DNA from: UQRS01 sp964481575
Lineage (GTDB): Bacteria > Bacillota > Clostridia > Oscillospirales > Acutalibacteraceae
Assembly: GCA_964481575.1 (NCBI GenBank)
Contig: CAYZTR010000012.1
Location: forward strand, 1-57,527
Length of the DNA: 57,527 nt
Direction of reading: 5' to 3'
Shown piece by piece: positions 16,008-25,157 of the stretch. Each line of letters begins with the position of its first letter. Position 1 is the first letter of the stretch. The notes under the pieces were generated by a model. That model did not search any database. It was not told the DNA's origin and saw only the letters and a program-made list of their open reading frames with translations. A program made the position numbers and the translations under genes.

Positions 16008-16922
16008 TTAACCCAATTCAATCATTTTATCAATACATTTCCGGGCGGCAACAATCTCCTCCGGATCCATGACAATCTCCTCCCCGGCGGTTCCCTGCAG
16101 CACATGGAGCACATCTACCAGAGTGGTGGATTTCATGTTGGGGCAGATCAGATCCTTGGTCAGGGGGTAGAACTGCTTCTCCGGACATTCGTACTGCAAA
16201 TGCTCGGCAATGGAGATTTCGGTACCGATGATAAATTCTTTGGCGTCAGACTGCCGGGCAAAGTTCATAATCCCGGCGGTGGAACCAACATAATCGGCCT
16301 GCTCGGTGACGGCGGGGACGCACTCGGGATGCACCAGGAACAGGGCGTTGGGATGGGCTGCTTTGGCTTCGGCCACCACCCGGGGCGCCACCCGGGCATG
16401 GACGGGACATCCGCCCTGCAGCAGCTTGATATTCTTCTCGGGGCAGGACTTGGCCACAAAGGCCCCCAGATTACAGTCGGGAATAAACAAAATATCCTTT
16501 TCCGGCATTTTTTTGACGATTTTCACCGCCGAGGAGGAGGTGACGCAGACGTCACAGACGGTTTTCAGGGAGGCGGTGGTATTAATATAAGCTACCACGG
16601 CATATTCCGGGTGCTGGGCCTTAACGGCGGAGATCATCTCCTTGTCCATCTGCTCAGCCATGGGACAGCCGGCCACCGGGTTGGACAGCAGCACCTTTTT
16701 CTCCGGAGAAAGCATCTTGGCCGTTTCGGCCATAAAGCGCACCCCGCACATCAGCAAGGTCTTCTGGGGAGCGGACTTGGCGTCCACCGCCAGCTTATAG
16801 GAGTCGCCGGTATAATCGGCCACCTCCAGAATTTCATGGGCCTGATAGCTATGGGCCAAAATGCAGACATCCTGCTCCTGCTTCAGCCGGATGATTTGTT
16901 CCTGAATTTCCTGTACCGTCAT
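16008..16922 (-). CDS. nadA: Quinolinate synthase
   Basis: A 304-residue [4Fe-4S] enzyme that condenses iminoaspartate with dihydroxyacetone phosphate to quinolinate. By family alignment the cluster ligands are Cys86 (NPVAGCPMAEQ), Cys172 (QGGCPVHARV) and Cys260 (ICPNMKSTTL). Spacing of 86 and 88 matches the short bacterial form. Other motifs are AHSYQAHEILEVADYTGDS, VAYINTTASLKTVCDVCVTS and LVHPECVPAV. GGAGG precedes the ATG. It leads an operon with HD, mnmA and radC, away from nadB-nadC. Confidence 0.95.
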   Translation of the reverse strand: MTVQEIQEQIIRLKQEQDVCILAHSYQAHEILEVADYTGDSYKLAVDAKSAPQKTLLMCGVRFMAETAKMLSPEKKVLLSNPVAGCPMAEQMDKEMISAVKAQHPEYAVVAYINTTASLKTVCDVCVTSSSAVKIVKKMPEKDILFIPDCNLGAFVAKSCPEKNIKLLQGGCPVHARVAPRVVAEAKAAHPNALFLVHPECVPAVTEQADYVGSTAGIMNFARQSDAKEFIIGTEISIAEHLQYECPEKQFYPLTKDLICPNMKSTTLVDVLHVLQGTAGEEIVMDPEEIVAARKCIDKMIELG

Positions 16923-16983
16923 AATCGTATTCCTCCGTATTTCATAGGATATTCCATCAAATCCATAGGTTTTATTACCGTTT

Positions 16984-17012
16984 ATTATAACACAAAAACA
17001 GGAGCCTGTAAA
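16984..17012 (-). promoter_or_regulatory. nadA operon promoter
   Basis: The -35 is TTTACA (plus 17007-17012), the spacer is 17 bp and the -10 is TATAAT (plus 16984-16989). It overlaps the hairpin at 16994-17033. Confidence 0.75.
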
Positions 17013-17033
17013 GCAGCAGGGCTCCTGTTTTTA
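16994..17033 (-). terminator. Hairpin with T-tract ending the ADH transcript, overlapping the nadA promoter
   Basis: AAAACAGGAGCC and GGCTCCTGTTTT are perfect 12-base arms around a 14-base loop. On the minus strand the right arm runs into TTTTTG. The left half lies in the nadA -35/spacer, so it could instead, or also, act as an operator. Confidence 0.65.
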
Positions 17034-17038
17034 GAAAA

Positions 17039-17090
17039 CAACGGTTCGTTTTTTCCAACGGTTGGTTTTTCCCAAAGGTTGATTTTTTCG
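17039..17090. repeat. Three imperfect 17-bp tandem repeats
   Basis: Variants of AACGGTTGGTTTTTTCC follow one another three times downstream of the alcohol dehydrogenase gene. They are similar in style, but not sequence, to the array after nadC. Confidence 0.65.
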
Positions 17091-17294
17091 TTATAGGGCG
17101 GTGGCCTTCCGGGAAGCGGCTGTAACGCCATGGCAGAGGCCGTCAAGACTCACCCCAGCCATTGGGCGAGAAAGGAACAGCCTTGGATGGGGACAGACGC
17201 AGTCTTCCGTTTCCGTGGCCTTTGGCAGGAGGGCACCCCCCTTACGCGGAAACCTCCGATTCTTTCCCAATGGAAAGGCGCTGCACCCCGCCAA
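17091..17294. other. Intergenic, nothing recognised
   Basis: About 200 bases lie between the tandem repeats and the alcohol dehydrogenase stop. Frames through it lack ribosome sites and family features. Confidence 0.4.
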
Positions 17295-18464
17295 TTACCG
17301 GTAAGAATCCTCCAGAATTTTCAGAACATCGGCATCGGTAAGCGGGGCGGGATCCACCTGGAACAGGCCGCCCATGGTATCCCGGGCGCAGGCCAGAATG
17401 GTAGGCAGCTCCTCCCGGGTCAGGCCCCATTCAGACATTTTCAGCTGGTCTACACCGCAGGCCTTTTGCAGATCGGCCAGGGCGGTGACGAAGTCCATGG
17501 GTTCTTTGGCGTCGGTCTTACCCAAGGCCTGGGCCATCCGCACCATCCGTTCATCACAGGCGTGGGTCCCAGCAAAATGGGTGTAATAGGCCAGGCTGAT
17601 CATAATCAATCCGGCGCCATGGGTCAAATTGGGGTGATAAGCGCTCATGGCATGCTCCAGGGAATGCTCGGAGGTACAGCCGGAGGTGGACTCCACAAAG
17701 CCAGACAGGGTATTGGCCAAGGCCACCTTGGTCCGGGCCTCCAGATCATTGCCATCCTTTACGGCGGCGGCCAAGCCCTCCCCGATCAGACGAATGGCCT
17801 CCAGCGCATAAAGATCCGACAGGGTGTAATGAGTATTATTCAAATAGCCCTCGGTGGAATGGAACAGGGCGTCAAACCCCTGGTAGGCCGTAAGCGCCGG
17901 CGGCACGGTGGTCATCAGCTGGGGATCCACCACGGACAGCACCGGGAAGGATCCCTCTCCACCGTAGCCGATCTTTTCATTGGTTTCCTCCTTGGTGGTC
18001 ACCGTCCAGGGGTCGGCCTCGGTACCGGTTCCGGCGGTGGTGGTAATGGCCACCACCGGCAGGGGCTTCTCCACCAACGGCAGGGCCTTCCCTGAGCCGC
18101 CGGTGACATAATCCCAATAGTCGCCGGGGTTGGTGGCCATAACGGCAATGCCCTTGGCGGCATCAATACTGGAACCGCCCCCCAGGCCCACAATGAAATC
18201 CACACCTTGCTCCCGGGCAATTTGGCCGCCCTCCATCACATGGCGCTTTACCGGGTTGGGGAGAATCTTATCATAGACAATATGGGACACGCCGGCCAGA
18301 TCCAGCTCCCGCTCCACCGCGGCCAGGTATCCGTTGGCCCGGGTAGACTTGCCGCTGGAAATGACAATCATGGCCTTTTTGCCCGGCAGCTCCTGCAAAT
18401 GCAGCTCCTGGAGTTTACCGGGGCCGAACAAAATACGGGTGGGAATATAATAATTGAATTGCAT
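17295..18464 (-). CDS. Iron-containing alcohol dehydrogenase
   Basis: A 389-residue group III (Fe-type) alcohol dehydrogenase that reduces aldehydes to alcohols with NAD(P)H during fermentation. Motifs are IPTRILFGPGKL, VDFIVGLGGGSSIDAAKGIA (nucleotide loop), TTTAGTGTEAD and VVDPQLM (first metal Asp). Metal His residues are in FDALFHSTEGYL and EHSLEHAMSAYHPNLTHGAG. Closest in style to clostridial butanol or lactaldehyde-type dehydrogenases; the substrate is unassigned. It has its own near-consensus promoter and forms a single-gene unit. Confidence 0.92.
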   Translation of the reverse strand: MQFNYYIPTRILFGPGKLQELHLQELPGKKAMIVISSGKSTRANGYLAAVERELDLAGVSHIVYDKILPNPVKRHVMEGGQIAREQGVDFIVGLGGGSSIDAAKGIAVMATNPGDYWDYVTGGSGKALPLVEKPLPVVAITTTAGTGTEADPWTVTTKEETNEKIGYGGEGSFPVLSVVDPQLMTTVPPALTAYQGFDALFHSTEGYLNNTHYTLSDLYALEAIRLIGEGLAAAVKDGNDLEARTKVALANTLSGFVESTSGCTSEHSLEHAMSAYHPNLTHGAGLIMISLAYYTHFAGTHACDERMVRMAQALGKTDAKEPMDFVTALADLQKACGVDQLKMSEWGLTREELPTILACARDTMGGLFQVDPAPLTDADVLKILEDSYR

Positions 18465-18500
18465 GGGGATAACCTCCTATTTCTTCAAAGCTATAGGGAA

Positions 18501-18529
18501 ATTATACCCCGGATCCCATGGTTTGTCAA
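18501..18529 (-). promoter_or_regulatory. Strong sigma-A promoter of the alcohol dehydrogenase
   Basis: Consensus TTGACA (plus 18524-18529), a 17-bp spacer and consensus TATAAT (plus 18501-18506), about 40 bases before the ATG. Confidence 0.85.
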
Positions 18530-18542
18530 CGAAGAATCCCCG

Positions 18543-20378
18543 CTAGATCCGGATTTCCACCCGGTACTTTTCCAGCCAGTAATTCAGCTGAAGCAAATAG
18601 GCGATGGTTTGGGGGGTAGCCATCAGCTGGCCGTACCAAGGCCAGGGCTTTTCAGCGGTAAACAGCCCTTCCAGGGCGGCCGGCTCCACCAGACGGAAAA
18701 TGGGGGCGTCAGGCCGCCCAAGGATCTCCCGGAGTCGGGCCGACACCGCCTGGAAATAAGAAGGATTATGGGTCTTGGGATAGGGACTTTTCTTGCGCCA
18801 CAGCACCTCCTTGGGGAGATACCCCTCCATGGCATACCGCAGCAGTCCCTTTTCATAATGCTGGTGATCCTTCATCTCCCATGGCACACTGTAGAGATAC
18901 TCCACAATGCGATAATCGCAGAAGGGTACCCGCACCTCCAGAGAATTGTACATACTCATACGATCCTTCCGGTCCAGCAGAGTCTGCATGAACCAGTCCA
19001 CGTTCAACAGCATCATTTCCTGCATCCGGGACTCCTGCCGGGACAGGCCCTCCAGCTTATGGGCGGCGGCACAGGTGGCCCGATAGCGGCTGTCCACATA
19101 GTCGGCGGGGTCGATTTTCTCCGCCAGCTCCGGCCGCAGGAACCCGGCCCGATAGTCGGTGGACTGGGCCCAGGGAAACCCGGCCCGGGCCCGGATTTCC
19201 GGATCCCGATACCAGGGATAGCCGCCGAACACCTCATCGGCGCACTCCCCGGACAAAGCCACGGTACAATGCTTGCGGATCTCCCGGCAGAACAGCAGCA
19301 GGGAGGCGTCCACATCGGCCATTCCCGGCAGATCCCGGGCGTCCACCGCGTCAAACAGGGCTTCCACCAGGGCGGGGGTGTCCAAAATCACCTTATGATC
19401 CTCCGCCCCCAGGTAATCGTTCATTAAGCCGGTGAAATCCGAATCGGTATTGGGCTGGAACTTCCCCGGACGGAAAAATTTGTCATTATCGGCGTAATCC
19501 ACCGTGAAGGTTTGCAGGGTCTTGCCCTCCTGCCGGAAAGCCCGGGCGGTCACCGACGAAATCAGGGAAGAATCCAGTCCCCCGGACAAAAAGGTTCCCA
19601 GCGGCACATCCGACACCAGCTGCCGGCGTATGGCATCTGTCACCAGAAAGCGCACATGCTCGGCCGTTTCCTCTAGGCTTTCGGTATGGGGCTCCTGGCG
19701 CAGCACCCAATAGGGCTCCAGGGTCAACCGCCCTGCCTGCCAATACCCGCAATGGGCTCTTGGTACCTCCCGGACGCCTTGAAAGACGCCACAGCCCGGC
19801 GTGCGGCCGGGCCCCAGCAGCATAATCTCACAAAGACCTTCCCGATCCAGCACCGGCCGGATCCGCTCCGATGCCAGAATCCCTTTCAATTCCGATGCAA
19901 ACACCAGCCCCTCCGGGAACTGGGCGTAAAACAGCGGCTTCACCCCCATCCGGTCCCGGGCCAAGAACAGCCGGCCGGTCACATCTTCATAGACGGCAAA
20001 GGCAAAGATTCCATTGAAGCGGTTCACACAATCGGCCCCCCAGGCGGCGTAGGCCTTCAACACCACCTCGGTATCCGAGTGGCCGGCAAACGCATAGCCC
20101 AACTGTTTCAAATCCCGGCGGATCTCCTCCGTATTATACAGTTCCCCGTTATACACCAGGGTCAGACTGCGTCCGGCGTCCTGACAGCACATGGGCTGGC
20201 AGCCCCCTTCCGGATCAATGACACTGAGCCGGTCGTGAATCAGGGCCACCCGGCCGTCACAGTAAATGCCTGACTGATCCGGCCCCCGGCGGCGAAGCAC
20301 CGCCTGTATGTTTCGATAGCGGGGATCCTCCTGCCGCAATGTCTCCTTGCATACAATTTCTCCTGCAATACCACACAT
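18543..20378 (-). CDS. asnB: Asparagine synthase (glutamine-hydrolysing)
   Basis: A 611-residue two-domain enzyme making asparagine from aspartate, ATP and glutamine. Start ATG 20378 is required because MCGIAGE exposes the catalytic Cys2 after Met removal; AAAGAGGG precedes it. The glutaminase half has RRGPDQSG, HDRLSVID and VYNGELYN. The synthetase half has SDVPLGTFLSGGLDSSLIS (PP-loop, SGGLDS), SGECADEVFGGYPWY and KDRMSMYNSLEVRVPF. The length is normal for the family. Asn synthase versus an aminotransfer paralogue cannot be separated fully, but all key motifs are intact. Confidence 0.93.
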   Translation of the reverse strand: MCGIAGEIVCKETLRQEDPRYRNIQAVLRRRGPDQSGIYCDGRVALIHDRLSVIDPEGGCQPMCCQDAGRSLTLVYNGELYNTEEIRRDLKQLGYAFAGHSDTEVVLKAYAAWGADCVNRFNGIFAFAVYEDVTGRLFLARDRMGVKPLFYAQFPEGLVFASELKGILASERIRPVLDREGLCEIMLLGPGRTPGCGVFQGVREVPRAHCGYWQAGRLTLEPYWVLRQEPHTESLEETAEHVRFLVTDAIRRQLVSDVPLGTFLSGGLDSSLISSVTARAFRQEGKTLQTFTVDYADNDKFFRPGKFQPNTDSDFTGLMNDYLGAEDHKVILDTPALVEALFDAVDARDLPGMADVDASLLLFCREIRKHCTVALSGECADEVFGGYPWYRDPEIRARAGFPWAQSTDYRAGFLRPELAEKIDPADYVDSRYRATCAAAHKLEGLSRQESRMQEMMLLNVDWFMQTLLDRKDRMSMYNSLEVRVPFCDYRIVEYLYSVPWEMKDHQHYEKGLLRYAMEGYLPKEVLWRKKSPYPKTHNPSYFQAVSARLREILGRPDAPIFRLVEPAALEGLFTAEKPWPWYGQLMATPQTIAYLLQLNYWLEKYRVEIRI

Positions 20379-20697
20379 GATAAAAGCCCTCTTTCTCATG
20401 AAAGTTCCGGATATCCATATTAGTATATGAAAAAAATGCCCGGAGGATACGAATTATGCCCGGCATCCGGCCCAAAAGATGGCGATGGACCGTTCCCATT
20501 GGCAGTTCCGAAAGAACAAAACAAGGATTTACCTGGAGAAACCTATACGGCATAAAACCCATTTTTCTGGAACAAAAAGACACCCCCTGCGCTTTTTATC
20601 CCGATTTTTCTCACTAATTTTGGATTTTTTCGGCCTTTCCTTTTTTAGAAAAGTATGCTAAAGTGTGAGAGTAATGACAATCAAGGAGGTTGATCCG
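20379..20697. other. Divergent asnB / GH127 intergenic region
   Basis: About 320 bases hold both upstream regions. A TATACT box lies near 20430 on the minus strand and TATGCT near 20655 on the plus strand. Neither has a good -35. An AAGGAGG site precedes the GH127 start. No other feature was seen. Confidence 0.4.
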
Positions 20698-22545
20698 ATG
20701 TTAAAAGAAAACACCTACATCCCCTTTACCGCCCAGGAAATTGTTCCCACCGGATGGCTGCGGCAGCAACTGGAAATCCAGGCGGCGGGGCTTTCGGGCA
20801 ATCTGGACAAAATCTGGCCGGACGTGCAGGATTCCCGCTGGGTCGGCGGCGATCGGGAAGGCTGGGAGCGGGTACCCTACTGGCTGGACGGCTTCATTCC
20901 TTTGGCCTTCCTGCTGCGGGATCAGGACATGATAAACCGGGCCCAACGGTACATGGACGCCATTCTGGCAGGCCAGCAGGAGGACGGCTGGATTTGCCCC
21001 TGCACGCAGGAGGAGCGGGGCCGCTACGACATGTGGGCCCTCATGCTCATTGGCAAGGTCATGGCCCTGTACGCCGACTGCACCGGCGATCCGGAGGGGA
21101 AAATTGAGGAAAGTCTCTACCGGGCGCTGAAGCAATTTTGCGACCACGTCCACGGCAATACCCTGTTTGGCTGGGGGCTGTATCGCTGGTTTGAATGCCT
21201 GATTCCCATTTACTGGATCTATGAGCGGCGGCCGGAGGATTGGCTGCTGGATCTGGCCATTGAAATTTATTCCCAGGGGGTCAACTTCCGGGCCCTTTTT
21301 GAAAACTGGCGGGATCAGGAACCGGAAAACCGCTGGGGCTTCCAGAATCATGTGGTGAACCTGGCCATGGCGTATAAGGTGGAGGCCCTGATCTCCCGGC
21401 TGGTGGAACGGGTGGACAACGATTCTCTGGCCCAGCTCATGTACGACACCCTGCAGAAATACCACGGCATGGCGGTGGGACATTTCACCGGGGACGAGTG
21501 TCTGGCCGGGGACAGCCCCATTCAGGGCAGTGAGCTTTGCTCGGTGGTGGAAGCCATGTATTCCTTTGAAACCATCTTCGCAGCAGGCGGCAAAGTCAAA
21601 TGGCTGGACCGGCTGGAGCAGCTGGCCTACAACGCCCTGCCCGCCGCCTGCAGCCCGGACATGTGGACCCATCAGTACGACCAGCAAACCAACCAGATCG
21701 CCTGCTATCGCATGGAGCAGCAGCTGTTTCTCACCAACAGTCCGGAATCCAACCGGCTGGGCCTGGAGCCAAACTATGGCTGCTGCACTGCCAACTTCAA
21801 TCAGGGGTGGCCCAAGTTCGCCCTGGCCACCTTCTATCGCAGCAAAAACGGCATTGTCTCGGCGGCCCTGGCCCCCGCTTCGGTGGCGGCAAACATCGGG
21901 GACGCCAATGTGACGGTGGAGCTGCAAACCCTCTACCCCTTCCGGGATACCCTGACCTATGTGGTTACCGCCGACAAGCCGGTGACCTTTGATCTGGGGA
22001 TCCGGATTCCCGGCTTTGTAGCGGCTGCCACCGTAGACGGCCAGGCCGTGCCCACTGGGGAGATCCACACTGTCACCAGAACCTGGCAGGGCGTGGAAAC
22101 CGTAGAAGTGCGGTTCACCATGGAATTTGCCTTTGTGCAGCGGCCCCGGGAGCTGGTAGCCCTGCGGCGCGGGCCATTGTTCTGGTCGGTGGCCATTGAG
22201 GAGGAATGGGTCAAAAACGAGTACGAAAAGGACGGTGTCCAACGGAAATTCCCCTACTGCGACTACGACGTACTGCCCAAATCCAAGTGGAACTATGCCT
22301 TCGCCGGGGAAGACTTCACCCTGCAGGAAAACGATGACTACACCCGCCCCTTTGACACGGCCAACGGCCCGTTATCCATGACCGGCAAGGTGGCAGAAAT
22401 TGACTGGGGCACCCAACCCGGCTACTCCAAGGTGGCCGCCCGGGAGCCGCAGCACCGGGAACCCATGGGAGAACCTGTCACAGTAAAATTCCTCCCCTAC
22501 GGCTGCACCACCCTGCGTATGACTGAACTGCCCCGGGTGAAATAA
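20698..22545 (+). CDS. GH127-family glycosidase (beta-L-arabinofuranosidase-like, DUF1680)
   Basis: A 615-residue (alpha/alpha)6-barrel hydrolase with no signal peptide, so cytoplasmic. The ATG at 20698 has AAGGAGG eight bases before it. The fold is seen in PTGWLRQQLEIQAAGLSG, YWLDGFIPLAFLL, GSELCSVVEAMYSFETIFAAGG and LEPNYGCCTANFNQGWPKFA. Cys362-Cys363 match the zinc/nucleophile cysteine pair of HypBA1-type enzymes, and the EAMYS glutamate matches another ligand. A beta-sandwich forms the C-terminal third. GH127 and relatives act on beta-arabinofuranosides, but this subgroup is not characterised, so the substrate is open. It leads into the surface-glycan region. Confidence 0.87.
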   Translation: MLKENTYIPFTAQEIVPTGWLRQQLEIQAAGLSGNLDKIWPDVQDSRWVGGDREGWERVPYWLDGFIPLAFLLRDQDMINRAQRYMDAILAGQQEDGWICPCTQEERGRYDMWALMLIGKVMALYADCTGDPEGKIEESLYRALKQFCDHVHGNTLFGWGLYRWFECLIPIYWIYERRPEDWLLDLAIEIYSQGVNFRALFENWRDQEPENRWGFQNHVVNLAMAYKVEALISRLVERVDNDSLAQLMYDTLQKYHGMAVGHFTGDECLAGDSPIQGSELCSVVEAMYSFETIFAAGGKVKWLDRLEQLAYNALPAACSPDMWTHQYDQQTNQIACYRMEQQLFLTNSPESNRLGLEPNYGCCTANFNQGWPKFALATFYRSKNGIVSAALAPASVAANIGDANVTVELQTLYPFRDTLTYVVTADKPVTFDLGIRIPGFVAAATVDGQAVPTGEIHTVTRTWQGVETVEVRFTMEFAFVQRPRELVALRRGPLFWSVAIEEEWVKNEYEKDGVQRKFPYCDYDVLPKSKWNYAFAGEDFTLQENDDYTRPFDTANGPLSMTGKVAEIDWGTQPGYSKVAAREPQHREPMGEPVTVKFLPYGCTTLRMTELPRVK

Positions 22546-22556
22546 AAAAACGACAG

Positions 22557-22593
22557 ACGGCGCCGGAAGCCTGATGGTCTCCGGCGCCGTTTG
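22557..22593 (+). terminator. Terminator after GH127 gene
   Basis: ACGGCGCCGGA and TCCGGCGCCGT form an 11-bp GC-rich stem. Only a short TTTG follows, so termination may be partial. Confidence 0.65.
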
Positions 22594-22640
22594 CTTCCAT
22601 ACCGGCCGGATGCAAAGACGAAAAATCGCGGAAAAACCTA

Positions 22641-22669
22641 TTGACAAGTCGTTCCCTTCCGATTATAGT
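22641..22669 (+). promoter_or_regulatory. Strong promoter of the CAP-dockerin gene
   Basis: Consensus TTGACA (22641-22646), a 17-bp spacer and TATAGT (22664-22669). Confidence 0.85.
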
Positions 22670-22703
22670 AAAACCAGGAACCAATGAAAGGAAGGATCAG
22701 ACC

Positions 22704-24911
22704 ATGCAAAAATTATGCAAAGCTACCCTTGCTCTGGCCATCAGTCTTCTGCTGGCCGTCTCCTGCTGCGGCACCGCCTTTGCGGCAGAGAACACCCTGC
22801 TGCTGACCATCGGCAGCAAGCATCTGTACGCCAATGAAACATTGGAACAAGTGCAGCAGGATTTCGGCACGCCCCGGCTGACCACCGTTTCCCTGTTTGG
22901 CGGCAATGCCTACACCTTCTACGGCGAAAACTACGCCGATTTTCTGTATCTGGACACCAACGCCGCCGGGCAAATCACCTCCTACTGCACCATCATGGAG
23001 GGATTCCAGGGGACCTACAGCTACGGGGACGCAGAGGACTACTACGTCCACCGGGGCGAGTTTTATTACGATTACAGCAAGAACGACACCCTAACCGCCT
23101 TCCTGGGCTACACCGACCGGGCCAGCTTTACCGAGGAACAGTGGGATGCCCACCGCACGGCGTACAGCATGGCGATTTGGCAGCACGCGGTGGAGATGTG
23201 GAACGCCATCACTACCCTCTACGGCTACCAGACACCAGTCACCTTTGACCCCCGCACCTTTTACACCCAAATGCAGCTGGTGGAAAACAACAGTGACCTT
23301 TATGCTTACTGCCGGGCCACCGGCAGCCAGGACTTCCAGCTGGTCTACACCGGCGCTGTCTCCTTTTTCGGATACTGGTACCCCAACCCGCTGAAGCTGG
23401 CCCAATACGCCTATCATTATACGGCCAACAACGACGGAACACCTGTATTTTCCTTTGACTCCTGCCAAACCACCACCGTAGGCTTTTTGAATCCCGCCTT
23501 TTTTACGGAAAAGACGCCGGTGGAATACACCGACCGGGAAAAGGCCCTGCTGGCTGCTGCCCGGCAGGAATATATGGACAGTGTGGACAGCTTCAACAGC
23601 GCACCCGATTATTTTGACGTGGAGCCACAATATGACACCCTGCCCATCCAAGAGGGAACCATAAACGCCAAATGCCTGGAGGGCGCCACGGGATATCTGA
23701 ACGCCATCCGCATTGCCGCCGGGCTGGATCCGCTGCAGCTCAACGAAGAGCTGGCCCACGGCGCCCAATGCAAGGCGGCCCTGACCATGTATTTATCCCT
23801 CAACGGGATCTCCAATCCCTCGCCGCATTATCCACCCCAGCCGGAGGGGGTTTCCGATGCCTTCTATGCGCTGGCCCAAAACGGCAGCGGTGAGAACCTG
23901 TTTATGGGGGATATTATCCAGGGCATCTCCAACGCCCTGGAGGACTCCTACGGCTCCGGCCAATATTATTCCCGGGGGCACCGGTACAATTTGCTGGATC
24001 CCTACTGGACGGATTTTGGCATTGGCAGTTCCATTCCCACCGGGCTTTCCTTCACCACCCAAAGCGCCCAGAAATTCAGTGGCTACCATGCCGCCGATGT
24101 GGATTTGGTGGCCTGGCCGCCAGCGGGGATCATGCCGCAGGAGGCCGGCAGCACCAATATGTTTACCGCCAAGTTCTTCCGGAATTACACCGTCACCGGG
24201 GACACCACCGTTCACGTCACCTGCCTGAACTCCGGCCAAAGCTGGGATTTCACTGACCAGAGCGCCAGCAGCTACGCATTTCGGGTCAGCGTCGGGGAGA
24301 ACATGGTTTCCTTCTACGATTCCGGCATCACCATGTCCCTGGGGGATGTCTTTGAGATCACCCTGCAGAATGTGCAGGACAACAACCAGGAAAATCTGAC
24401 CGATTACACCTACCGTACGGTATATGAATCCCTCTACAGCAGCGGGGAGGGAGAAGACAACCAGGTTGTGGTGGACAAAACCCAGATCACCCTGAACTAC
24501 CAGGACACTGCCAAAATCAACGCCACCCTCACCTCCGAAACAGCGGAAAACCGGCTGGTACGTTTCCGCAGCAGCAACCCCGATGTGGTGGAAGTGAATG
24601 AAAACGGCTTCCTGTTGGCAACCGGCGCCGGCACCGCTGTCATTACGGCCTACCTGGACAGCGGCGCCAGCACAGAAGTTGCCGTTACAGTGCATCGGTT
24701 TGTGGACGGTGTTTGTGTGGACTGCGGCCTGGCCCTGCTGCTGGGGGATCTAAACACCGACGGCAGCCTGTCCGTCACCGATGTGGTGCTCCTGCGGAAG
24801 GCTATTCTGAACAACGATTTCCAGCCAATGGGCGACATGAACGGAGACCAAGCCCTCTCTGTCACCGATGTGGTGCTATTGCGCAAAGCGATCTTGGCAG
24901 GGGATTCATAA
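22704..24911 (+). CDS. Secreted CAP-domain protein with Ig-like domain and dockerin
   Basis: A 735-residue exported protein. The signal peptide LCKATLALAISLLLAVSCCG ends in AFAA. Residues ~30-130 look like a CAP-associated N-terminal domain. A CAP/SCP domain at about 350-480 shows YLNAIRIAAGLDPLQLNEEL, NGSGENLFMG and RGHRYNLLDPYWTDFGIGS. A Big2-like domain with FRSSNPDVVEVNENG follows at about 590-675. The end is a type I dockerin: GDLNTDGSLSVTDVVLLRKA, a linker, then GDMNGDQALSVTDVVLLRKA. CAP proteins have varied roles (binding, wall, protease-like); none can be fixed here. A dockerin on a CAP protein means it is probably docked to a cohesin scaffold. It converges with the GH29 gene. Confidence 0.88.
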   Translation: MQKLCKATLALAISLLLAVSCCGTAFAAENTLLLTIGSKHLYANETLEQVQQDFGTPRLTTVSLFGGNAYTFYGENYADFLYLDTNAAGQITSYCTIMEGFQGTYSYGDAEDYYVHRGEFYYDYSKNDTLTAFLGYTDRASFTEEQWDAHRTAYSMAIWQHAVEMWNAITTLYGYQTPVTFDPRTFYTQMQLVENNSDLYAYCRATGSQDFQLVYTGAVSFFGYWYPNPLKLAQYAYHYTANNDGTPVFSFDSCQTTTVGFLNPAFFTEKTPVEYTDREKALLAAARQEYMDSVDSFNSAPDYFDVEPQYDTLPIQEGTINAKCLEGATGYLNAIRIAAGLDPLQLNEELAHGAQCKAALTMYLSLNGISNPSPHYPPQPEGVSDAFYALAQNGSGENLFMGDIIQGISNALEDSYGSGQYYSRGHRYNLLDPYWTDFGIGSSIPTGLSFTTQSAQKFSGYHAADVDLVAWPPAGIMPQEAGSTNMFTAKFFRNYTVTGDTTVHVTCLNSGQSWDFTDQSASSYAFRVSVGENMVSFYDSGITMSLGDVFEITLQNVQDNNQENLTDYTYRTVYESLYSSGEGEDNQVVVDKTQITLNYQDTAKINATLTSETAENRLVRFRSSNPDVVEVNENGFLLATGAGTAVITAYLDSGASTEVAVTVHRFVDGVCVDCGLALLLGDLNTDGSLSVTDVVLLRKAILNNDFQPMGDMNGDQALSVTDVVLLRKAILAGDS

Positions 24912-24930
24912 AATCCGCAGGATAGAAAAA

Positions 24931-24972
24931 AGGAAGGAACCGGATTGCCAATGGCAGCCCGGTTCCTTTTTT
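24931..24972 (+). terminator. Terminator of the CAP-dockerin gene
   Basis: AGGAACCGG... and ...CCGGTTCCT (here AGGAACCGG with inner TTGCC/GGCAG pairing) are followed by TTTTTTT. Confidence 0.85.
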
Positions 24973-25104
24973 TGCGCGAAAAGGGAGAGGGGGTCGGTGT
25001 GGAATTTGCGGGGGCAAAACATCGGGGAGATGCGGATTTGACAGGGTGCGTTGTGCGGAACGCCGGGGAGCCTCCCCCCTTTTGGGGAAGGGCCGCTTGG
25101 GAAA

Positions 25105-25138
25105 AGAAAGAACCGGGAGGACATCCCCCGGTTCTTTG
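25105..25138 (-). terminator. Terminator of the GH29-dockerin gene
   Basis: AAAGAACCGGG and CCCGGTTCTTT pair on the minus strand. A T-rich stretch (TTTCTTTTCC) follows. The loop holds a GGATGTCC half-palindrome. Confidence 0.75.
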
Positions 25139-25157
25139 GATCCGTTTTGTTTCGTTG

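Noticed and set aside
12470..17096. Many long frames opposite trpS, mnmA and nadA
   Set aside because: Shadows of well-identified genes on the other strand.
20701..22242. 513-residue minus-strand open frame
   Set aside because: Antisense to GH127; no ribosome site, no recognisable fold.
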